A stretch of 64,000 nt of DNA from Oegoconia quadripuncta (Eukaryota > Arthropoda > Insecta > Lepidoptera > Autostichidae): positions 16,927,505 to 16,991,504 of the forward strand of contig OX438757.1 in the NCBI GenBank assembly GCA_949316235.1, given 5' to 3'. Positions 56,849 through 64,000 of the stretch are shown here, piece by piece. The position numbers and the translations under genes are program-made. Numbering within the stretch: position 1 is the stretch's first letter; every line of letters starts with the position of its first letter. The notes below the pieces were generated by a model that had not been told where the DNA came from, did not search any database, and saw only the letters and a program-made list of their open reading frames with translations.

Positions 56849-57265
56849 GACGACATGTTTGGTGTAGTGGTTAGCAACTCTAACCACTATACCAAAAGGT
56901 TGCGGGTTCGAATCCCGCTAGGGGCATATGTTTGTGTGATGAATACGGACATGTGTACCCGAGTTATGGATGTTTTCATTTATAATAAGTATTTATTTAC
57001 AAAAAAAAAATGTATTTATGTAGTATATCAACCATCTGGTATCCACAACACAAGCCTATATTTGCTTACTGTGGAACTAGATGGCGCTATGTGTATGTCT
57101 AAGGATATTTTATTTTATTTATTTATAATAAGTATTTATTTACAAAAAAAAATGTATTTATGTAGTATAATCAACCATCTGGTATCCACAACACAAGCCT
57201 ATAGTTGCTTACTGTGGAACAAGATGGCTCTGTGTGTATGTCTAAGGATATTTATTTATTTATTA
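56849..57265 (+). mobile_element. SINE A with a duplicated 3' body
   Basis: Full copy 56849-57113, followed at once by a second body (57117-57265) without a head. The 137-codon open frame across it is a repeat by-product. It lies just downstream of the last visible exon of the TYSND1-like gene. Confidence 0.85.
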
Positions 57266-57649
57266 TAAAATGGCAATAGTGTAATACCTTTAGTACTATT
57301 AATTATTATGTGGTAATATTAGGTAACCCGTTGAGATAGTTTGAGTGTGCTGGATGACAACGCTGATTAATTAGGATAGGAATATCAATTTAAAATTAAA
57401 CAAAACTATACAGAAATAATTGACATTTATTCAAATAATATGTAGCGGCGTTTAATTATTTCGGTAACGTGCCGCATGTGTGTATTTGTGCTGTGAAGAA
57501 AAAAAAAAGAAATTTTTAATTAAAATACCTCATGAATTTAGCTCACATAATGTCGAGTCGCAACGGGGCGGGCCCGTATCTGTCATATAATACGACCTGT
57601 AAAGTGTACAAGACGTGCGGGTTTTCGCAAAGCAGTAACCACTAGTCAG

Positions 57650-57795
57650 GCCCGTATTAATAAATGGTTCTTGAGATTGAGATCGCGTCTCAGTCTCAAG
57701 ACTATTTTTTCTGATGCTGTTTTAATATGCATCAGATTCTCAAGCGTCAACTTGAGGCCATGTCAATCTTGAGAACGGTTTATTAATACGGGCCT
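57650..57795. mobile_element. Element J, short internally deleted copy
   Basis: About 145 bp with GGCCCGTATTAATAAATGG at the left and its inverse GGTTTATTAATACGGGCC at the right. Confidence 0.78.
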
Positions 57796-58142
57796 CAGAG
57801 TATAAAAACTATAATACACTGGTCATAAAAAAAATCGACACCAAGTAAATCTTTATACAACTTCCTACATCTCTGGATTTAGAAACTAGTTAGTAACTCG
57901 AAATGTACTTTATTTTATTTACTTCTGGGAAACAAACAGCTAATACTGATACAATGTTTGTAACAAAAATACAAAACAGTTTCCACTAATTAGTGATGAT
58001 ATATATCATGGCACACTTGCACACAACAGGTTGCTTTGCATAACAAAATTATTTATGAAAAAGTTACATATAGTTACATATAGTTACATGGTTATATTAC
58101 CGATTTTAATGAAATTTTCCCTTCTCTACATCCAATTAGAAT

Positions 58143-58381
58143 AAATAAATAATAAATAAATATTTCGGACACTTACACCAATCATCTAGTCCCAAACTAA
58201 GCAAAGCTTGTGCTATGGATACTAGATAACGGATAAACATACATAAATATTTATATAAACATCCAAGACTCGGGAATAAATGTTCATATTCATCATACAA
58301 ACATTTACCCCTCGCGGGATTCGAACCCGCAACCATTGGTTTCGCTGATAGGGTGACTATCCACTACACCAATCGGTCGTC
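58143..58381 (-). mobile_element. SINE B, minus strand, full copy
   Basis: From the TATTTCGGACACTTACACC end to the ACCAATCGGTCGTC head, just 3' of the NDUFA11 poly(A) signal. Nearly identical to the copy at 60950-61179. Confidence 0.88.
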
Positions 58382-58491
58382 AATTTCTTTCTTTAGCATG
58401 AAAAATTATTGCCAGGAACTCGATTAAATAATGAAATTTCACAGTTCATACAATTAAAATTTTAAATGTGTGAAGAAAGAAAAAGAAAACA

Positions 58492-58497
58492 TTTATT
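58492..58497 (-). terminator. Poly(A) signal of NDUFA11
   Basis: AATAAA on the minus strand, about 114 nt downstream of the exon 4 donor and followed by a pyrimidine-rich stretch. It is the only canonical signal close to the end of the NDUFA11 reading frame. Confidence 0.55.
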
Positions 58498-58541
58498 CAG
58501 CTTACAATGGGCATGTACATGGAAATTTTGAAATAACAATA

Positions 58542-58561
58542 CTAAAACATAATAATGCAAG
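58542..58561 (-). CDS. NDUFA11: NDUFA11 tentative exon 5 (last codons and stop)
   Basis: After the exon 4 donor, an acceptor (TTAACTTTCAG) 49 nt downstream would give a short last exon: an Ala codon completed across the junction, five residues and TAG at 58544-58542. AATAAA follows about 45 nt later. A 49-nt intron is shorter than most moth introns, so this end is a proposal. Confidence 0.45.
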
Positions 58562-61500
58562 CTGAAAGTTAAGAAATTAAATGCAATGCGATGTATGAAA
58601 TCAGACTCACCATCCCTAGGATCTGCAGCAAGGGTGTAATCGCTCCTCCAACCACGAATTGTGTTCATGTGGGGGTGGATTTCAGGATTGAGAGAATAGC
58701 CGCCTTCGATGCTCTCTTTCTTAATTATCCCTATAACGCCCAGGAACAGGGCGCCGGGGAGCAGGGCATGTTTAGAGCCGAGGTATGAAGCCAGGATTGG
58801 AGCACACGCTGCGCCACCTGATTAGAATAATTTGGACAGCTTAGACGATCAAGGTCAAGGACACCTTGGTGGAAAATTTAATCATATGAATAATTGTGAC
58901 TTTTCTTGTGATATGCTGTTATGGTATAGGGTCTGTACCTATGAAATTGGAGTTTTTTTTCTTTGTTAATCATAGGTACCAATTCCTGCGATTTTCAAAG
59001 CTATATCCAAATTTGTTTTTTATTTGGAAAATGGAATATTATTTCAAGGTTTCACATGAAATATTTTTTAATTTCTTGGCTAAATCACATAATAAAAAAA
59101 AATTGAACAGAGCTCTTTTCATGTGCTTCCCATAATCATTTCTTAGATTCGCTGAAACTTTTATAAAGCGGTTACTTTTAAAAATTAACGCTGCCTATAC
59201 TTAACTTAATGTTATCCGATAATACACACAAAGTTTAGCTAAATTTGGATTTGCCGTTCCCAAAAAAAAATCAAAAATGTTTGTATGGAGAAAACAGTCT
59301 TAATGAAATTCTTCATACAAAACGCCAATTTCATAGGTAAGGACCTAATATATATTTGATCTAGAGTTAGAAGAGGCTGTGGAAACGATTAAAATAATAT
59401 ATAAAATAAATCTATACAAACATTTGAAATCAAACATAAAATTATATATCAAGTATACATAACTTTACATTATCTACCTCCCCATCCATACCCGCATGCA
59501 CGCATGCGCTCGTACTCACGTACACTTTCACACACAAATATACATTCACACATGCACACTCCTAGATACATATGCCAATGCCGAAGAAGGGCGCTGCGGT
59601 GTTTTAGTGGGTATCCCTCCCGACAGGGAGGGGAGTCCCATATAACCGTCTCGCTGTCCCCCGGGCGAGCGGTACGAACAATGCGTGTCCCCGCGAAAAA
59701 AAAAAAGATGCATATGTTTACTTCGAAAAAGTAGAATAAGTTAATTTTTATATCTCATACCATACTTTGTACGCACGGAAGAGATATTTTTTTTCTTTTT
59801 TTTTATGTGGTTTGTGTATTGATTTTAATTATTGTCGATACATCTAATTGAAATAACAATTTTAATTTAAAAATCCACGGGTAATTTTCCTTCACCGTTT
59901 AAGAGCAGTCGGATAAATGCACATAAGTAATTAAATTTAAAAACTCATTGGTACATGGCATGCGTGGGATTCGAACTCGGATCGATGCTAATATAATGTA
60001 TGTACCCTATTCAAGAGCAAATAAATCATATTCTTATCTATTCTATTTTAGCCAATCTATTTTTTTTTATGCACGACGATTTCGTACTTGACCTCAATCA
60101 CACCTGATGTTAAGTGAAGATGAGGTCGAAGGTGGAAGCGTACTGACCCGGAAACCCCACTATTCTATTCTACTCTATTCTCCTCTGATCTATATTTTAT
60201 TCTATTCTACACGTGAAACACATGACTCCTTTTATCTTCGCCGTAGTCGGGTGAAAAGTAACTCACCAGCGAAATAATTCCAAATGTCATCCCTCTTGCG
60301 TAAATGCTGGACCCCATTGGCAACCAAAGCGAATGTTGCTCCCATCAAAGCCATAGGCGCGGTGTGAAACATGTACCTTTTGGACAAAGTCTACGTATCA
60401 GCAACATTGGCTTTTTGGCGGGAACTCAGCGAGAGATGTTGCATTTATGTTTTTATTTCTTGAAATTTGAGAATTCTGAGTTTTGAAATTTAATAACGGC
60501 AGAATATTATACAGCAAAAGTCAGTCAAATGAAGTTAAGTAAAGGGAAGTATTTCTATCATAAAAGTGAATGAATATGCTGAATAATGAAATATAATTCA
60601 TATTCACTATTATTATTCATTAGACAAAACGTGAAATTTTCAACAAGAGGCTATAAAACTACTTAGCCATGAAAAAAAACCGTGAAAATTGATATTGAAT
60701 TTAAACTCGAAATATTGCTACAAACTAATAATTATGCAGAATCGTAAAGTACTAATCCTCACGATCATTTTGATATACAACAGTCCCAGAAATATGTAAT
60801 ATAATTATATTACTTACGACATAAAGTTGGAACACTGTTTCGTACAGATAACTAAACGAACGATCTAACTTTGACATTTTTTTTGTTTATGAGAACAGCC
60901 GAATAGAGGGCAGCTCTATAACGAACATACATACATATAATAATAAATAATAAATAAATATTTCGGACACTTACACCAATCATCTAGTCCCAAACTAAGC
61001 AAAGCTTGTGCTATGGATACTAGATAACGGATAAACATACATAAATATTTGAATAAACATCCATGACTCAGGAATAAATGTTCATATTCATCACACAAAC
61101 ATTTACCCCTTTCGGGATTGGAACCCGCAACCGTTGGTTTAGCCGACAGGGAAACTACCCACTACACCAATCGGTCGTCTTATACATTATTATTGTCAGA
61201 TAGAATACCCACTTAACCGTCCGCGGTTACACCTGTAACCATAAAAAAAACCAGTCTACCAAAGCGCGCGCGTTAAATATTGTTTACTCTGAGTCATGGA
61301 GGCGGTCAAAATTATGTGATGAAGGCGGCTGATGGATAATAACGAACATTAAATGTTTTCATTTATAATAAGTATTTATTTACAAAAAAAAATGTATTTA
61401 CGTAGTATATCAACCATTTGGTATCCACAACACAAGCCTATAGTTGCTTAATGTGGAACTGGATGGCGCTGTGTGTATGTCCAAGGATATTTATTTATTT

Positions 61501-63448
61501 ATTTATTAAAGGAATAGTTTTTTGAGTTAGATCGGCTCAAGCATTCCATCATGGAAGTTTTCATGTCCAATGATATAGGCTAGGATACTTTCACATAATT
61601 TGCATTGTTTGTGGATACCTAGATGTATATAAAGAGTTGACATAGATATAATTCAAATTATAATTCAAATGTTGTTTACATTGAGCCACAGAGGCGGTTA
61701 AACATCAACTTACCTCGAGAGTATATTGCTCATACCGACGGCATGAGAGTACATCACGACGTCGAAAGTGGAGAACACCAGCCCAGCCACAGTGCCATAA
61801 CGAGCGGCCACCATCGCCTGAAATGTTTTTATAATGGGTATATCGGTTACAGTGAAATTTTATATGAATAAAAGTGTCCCCGTGCTTTGGAACGCGAAGG
61901 GCGGGAATATATGTCAGATTTTGTTTCCAATTGTCTGATCAAGGGTACTATTACATAAATGCATCGATATTGTCAACGGTTACGTTCTGTCGTGTGATTG
62001 GTTGGTTCATCGCTCGCTCGGCAATTTAACGGTTTCTCATTGGTAAACATAATCGGTTACGATATCGATGACGTTACATAATCTATTTACGTTATCGTTT
62101 CTATTATGGATATCGATCTATTATCGTTAAGATTTGACGACCTGTTGGTGTAGTGGACAGCGAGCCTGTCAGCGAAACCAACGGTTGCGGGTTCGAATCC
62201 CGCGACGGGTATATGTTTGTGTAATGAATATGAACATTTATTCCTGAGTCATGGATGTTTATATAAATATTTATGTATGTTTATCCGTTATCTAGTATGC
62301 ATAGTACAAGCTGTGCTTAGTTTGGGACTAGATGATTGGTGTAAGTGTCCGAAATATTTATTTATTATTTATTTATTTATTATTTAATCTAAGAGCAGAC
62401 TATCTGATCGTATTTACTCGATACACATCCGGTTGTTACGCCAGAGGATTTCTGAACTCAGTCGTTCTCGAGCTATTATCCCGAATGCTTGCATGCGGAA
62501 CAGAAAGAAAAATGGACGACGAAATTACTGACGACTAAGACGACGACTGTTACTTATTGAACAACCGGTGATAACGTAAATTCCTCGCACATCTATCCCA
62601 AACGGGGTGGTCAAAGATATTCCAACCACTAGTGTTTGGGTGTTCCCATAAATTAAAAGTTTAATGATTGAAACAACAACGGTTCATTCACCTGAAGAAA
62701 TATAAAGAAATGCGCACGCGGCAGGGGGTGCAGAGAAACGTGCAAAACTATAGATGTTTTTTTATGGAAAGTCTCTTAGTCGCCTTTAACGACTCCCACG
62801 GGAAGAGATGGGTTGGTTCTATTCTAACTGAATTTATCTTTAGACTATCTCCTACATATATGACTCAACCCTGGACATAACCAACTCGTTCGCATGCCAA
62901 GCTATTTCACAATTAATAATGAAATATGAAACCCTTTTGTAATATTGACACTCGTTTTTAAAAGAGCATCTTCTCGAGTTTCTTGCTTGTTCTTCACAGG
63001 TGAAAATTGCGTTTTGAACAAGCAGTAGCTTATTAATTATGGCTTGGTACTTATTTTTATATTAATTATTAAGTAAAGCTTACGGAATGCTTTAGGGAAG
63101 ATTTGGCGGCTTCTTGTGGGAACCCGAAACCTTTGTTACACACTGTAATTTACACTTCCCATCACTGACATTTGCTGCACAATAGCAATATTAATTCTGT
63201 GACAATAATCTGCTATTATTAAGCTCCAAAACTCAAAATGCTCGAATTTCAAGAAATAGAAACAAAAATGCAACATCACTGGCTGAGTTCCCGCCAAAAA
63301 CCCTAAAGATCTGCTACCTTAATTGTATTGCCGACTGTACTTCGATTGTACACCTTCACCTCACCTTTGTAGGAATATCGCATCCATCAGGCGTGTCGTA
63401 GTATCTCGCATAGTTTCTTGTGTCTTTGTCATCGCATTCGCAAGGCAT
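58542..63448 (-). CDS. NDUFA11: NDUFA11 (complex I subunit B14.7), whole gene, 4 exons plus a tentative fifth
   Basis: Accessory subunit of mitochondrial NADH:ubiquinone oxidoreductase, a Tim17/22/23-fold protein of the inner membrane. Seen: exons 63448-63365, 61817-61714, 60376-60267 and 58817-58611 join in frame (phases 0, 2, 1, 1) with GT-AG borders and give about 169 residues. A fifth exon, 58561-58542, would add a short tail and a stop, for 174 aa in all. Family hallmarks: an N-terminal 'YYDTPDG' before the first membrane segment (human has a similar YWDIPDG), hydrophobic segments near residues 35-54, 67-85, 100-115 and 120-133, 'RKRDDIWNYFAGG' (human: EKPDDPLNYFLGG) between segments 2 and 3, and 'DYTLAADP' near the end, as in the fly protein. 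The start is the first ATG consistent with the family. AATAAA on the minus strand at 58497-58492 fits the 3' end. Introns of 1.3-1.5 kb hold SINEs and inverted-repeat elements. Family comparison is from memory. Confidence 0.88.
58611..58817 (-). CDS. NDUFA11: NDUFA11 exon 4 (segments 3-4 and C-terminal tail)
   Basis: 207-nt exon from a TTCAG-type acceptor to a GATG|GTGAGT donor. It encodes the Gly/Ala-rich third segment, a fourth segment ('LLPGALFLGVIGIIKKES'), then a soluble tail ending DYTLAADPRD. The frame stays open past the donor to 58462. That read-through would carry a hydrophobic extension beyond the AATAAA signal, so splicing is the better model. Confidence 0.85.
58930..59352. mobile_element. 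Element H, copy 2, in NDUFA11 intron 3
   Basis: Same ends and interior as 12797-13230, with few substitutions and a small deletion near 59050. The 76-79-codon open frames inside both copies are shared by descent and lack protein features. Confidence 0.8.
59570..59710 (+). repeat. LINE-like 3' fragment with A tail, in NDUFA11 intron 3
   Basis: Contains TTTTAGTGGGTATCCCTCCC, a GACAGGGAGGGGAGTCCC block and TAACCGTCTCGCTGTCCCCC, and ends in about 11 A. It is an inverted-orientation relative of 18640-18960. Confidence 0.6.
59885..59985 (-). mobile_element. SINE C 5' fragment, minus strand, in NDUFA11 intron 3
   Basis: TTTTCCTTCACCGTTTAAGA and CATGCGTGGGATTCGAAC; only the head side remains. Confidence 0.7.
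60068..60162 (-). mobile_element. SINE D 3' fragment, minus strand
   Basis: TTATGCACGACGATTTCGTA to ACCCGGAAACCCCAC, in NDUFA11 intron 3. Confidence 0.75.
60267..60376 (-). CDS. NDUFA11: NDUFA11 exon 3 (second membrane segment and DD loop)
   Basis: 110-nt exon that completes an Arg codon from exon 2 and ends one base into a Gly codon at a GTGAGT donor. The acceptor is AAAAG with a weak pyrimidine tract, so the 5' border is the least certain of the gene; it was chosen because it keeps the frame. It encodes 'HTAPMALMGATFALVANGV' and the RKRDDIWNYF loop. Confidence 0.85.
60392..60530 (-). repeat. Repeat F end fragment at NDUFA11 exon 3
   Basis: TTGGCTTTTTGGCGGGAACT onward. It lies about 16 bp upstream, on the minus strand, of the exon 3 acceptor and may have replaced part of the original branch-site region. 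Confidence 0.65.
60950..61179 (-). mobile_element. SINE B, minus strand, in NDUFA11 intron 2
   Basis: Full copy in the sense orientation of NDUFA11; the head ends CACCAATCGGTCGTC. Confidence 0.88.
61345..61510 (+). mobile_element. SINE A 3' body only
   Basis: Begins TGTTTTCATTTATAATAAGT, contains GAACTGGATGGCGCTGTGTG and ends in TTTATTTATTTA; the head is lost. It lies in NDUFA11 intron 2. Confidence 0.8.
61714..61817 (-). CDS. NDUFA11: NDUFA11 exon 2 (first membrane segment)
   Basis: 104-nt exon between an acceptor (TTTCAG) and a strong donor (GAG|GTAAGT). It begins in phase 0 and leaves two bases of a codon. It encodes the first membrane segment, a Gly/Ala/Val stretch followed by 'DVVMYSHAVGMSN', very like the fly B14.7 segment as remembered. 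Confidence 0.87.
62136..62390 (+). mobile_element. SINE B, in NDUFA11 intron 1
   Basis: Full copy (GACGACCTGTTGGTGTAGTG head, CGGGTTCGAATCCCGCGACG box) with a long TTTATTATTTATT tail ending a few bases before an AG at 62395. Confidence 0.87.
62870..63045 (+). repeat. LINE 3' tail copy in NDUFA11 intron 1
   Basis: Starts GGACATAACCAACTCGTTCG and contains AAAAGAGCATCTTCTCGAG and GAACAAGCAGTAGCTTA; it is inserted antisense to NDUFA11. Confidence 0.7.
63085..63300 (+). repeat. Repeat F fragment near NDUFA11 exon 1
   Basis: GGCGGCTTCTTGTGGGAACC to GTTCCCGCCAAAAACCC, in intron 1. Confidence 0.7.
63365..63448 (-). CDS. NDUFA11: NDUFA11 exon 1
   Basis: Exon of 28 codons from the ATG at 63448 to a phase-0 donor (AAG|GTGAGG). 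It encodes a Cys/Asp-rich matrix-side N-terminus ending in a YYDTPDG motif that aligns with the start of the family. Another reading frame also has an ATG slightly upstream, but only this frame gives the family motif and joins exon 2 correctly. Confidence 0.85.
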
Positions 63449-63539
63449 GCTCCTCTCATTAAACCACTAAAGTTCTAATATCTAGGTGCAATCAGAGCAA
63501 ATTATCACGCATTTTTACGTGCGTTTCACAATTATTTCC

Positions 63540-63613
63540 TGTCAAAATTAATGACAGCTTCAAATTGATACAGTGACAACAACAAAAGTACTCTGTGAGT
63601 GACAACAAAAGAG
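63540..63613 (+). promoter_or_regulatory. Possible divergent 5' exon opposite NDUFA11
   Basis: GATACAGTGACAACAACAAAAG followed by AAGAG|GTAAGT with the donor at 63614. It lies 90-170 bp upstream of the NDUFA11 start on the other strand, so the two may share a bidirectional promoter. No coding exon of this putative gene lies in the window. Confidence 0.3.
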
Positions 63614-63794
63614 GTAAGTTGTAACTTTTGCCCCAACTAAAAAGAGATCCTTTTTCACCTTAGGCACTACTGCTTGGCACTAGGAAAATCTTACTTTCCC
63701 ATGACACTACTTCTCTGATTGATGTATAACGCTTTTATAATAAGGTATTCCAATAGAAATTCAAAATTTGCCTTTAAATAAATTTGAAGCAATC

Positions 63795-64000
63795 ATGTTT
63801 ATGTTTATGTATATGTTTGTGTGATGAATACGGGCATGTGCGCCCGAGTTATGGATGTTTTCATTTATAATAAGTATATGTATATTACAAAAAAAAATGT
63901 ATTTATGCAATGTATCAACCATCTGATATCCCGAACACGAGCCTATAGTTTCTTAAGGTGGAACTAGATGGCATTGTGTGTATGTCCTAGGATATTTAAA
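63795..64000 (+). mobile_element. SINE A 3' part at the window edge
   Basis: Starts inside the element (TATGTTTGTGTGATGAATACG) and runs to TAGGATATTTAAA at the window end; there is no tRNA-like head. Confidence 0.8.

Noticed and set aside
56855..57268. 137-codon open frame on the plus strand
   Set aside because: It lies wholly inside a SINE A copy and its duplicated body, and its pieces recur in other SINE A copies.

Overview
This is an AT-rich, intron-containing insect nuclear sequence. It is most likely lepidopteran, judging from the dense mix of tRNA-derived SINEs, short inverted-repeat DNA elements and truncated LINE tails, and from the style of the two split genes. The species cannot be named from the sequence. 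Most of the 64 kb is transposon-derived. Most open frames in it lie inside repeats and are not genes.

Host genes are concentrated at the right end. On the minus strand (63448 down to about 58542) I reconstruct a complete NDUFA11 gene (complex I subunit B14.7, Tim17-like fold) from four exons with matching splice phases plus a tentative short fifth exon before an AATAAA signal. On the plus strand three phase-consistent exons (53214-53408, 55114-55322, 56119-56282) encode the N-terminal part of a protein that resembles, from memory, the peroxisomal processing protease TYSND1. Its first intron appears to use a GC donor. Its catalytic exons were not found, so it either continues beyond the window around or past NDUFA11, or is broken. 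Two true nuclear tRNA genes lie between 47.5 and 48.2 kb: tRNA-Tyr(GTA) with a 19-nt intron, and tRNA-Val(CAC) on the opposite strand. A few candidate 5' exons or promoters (about 1.74, 40.69, 48.35 and 63.61 kb) rest only on splice-donor and TATA-like signals.

Mobile DNA: an apparently complete 1,319-bp mariner with an uninterrupted 357-codon D34D transposase lies at 28161-29479, inserted at a TA inside an older repeat. A second, dead mariner (49787-51135) carries two insertions of a palindromic element. A 334-bp element (7458-7791) with 34-bp perfect terminal repeats and TTAA flanks retains what looks like the first exon of a THAP-domain protein. Several other inverted-repeat element families (copies at 4819, 8818, 11642, 12797, 19146, 38931, 45748, 51853 and 58920, among others), four tRNA-headed SINE families (called A-D here), several LINE 3' fragments and an 83-bp tandem array (36333-36660) fill most of the rest. 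The stretch 39.2-44.4 kb is the poorest in recognisable repeats and may be regulatory or intronic DNA of a gene whose exons lie elsewhere.

Family letters (SINE A-D, repeats E-L) are labels local to this annotation. All homology statements are from reading and memory; no search was run.
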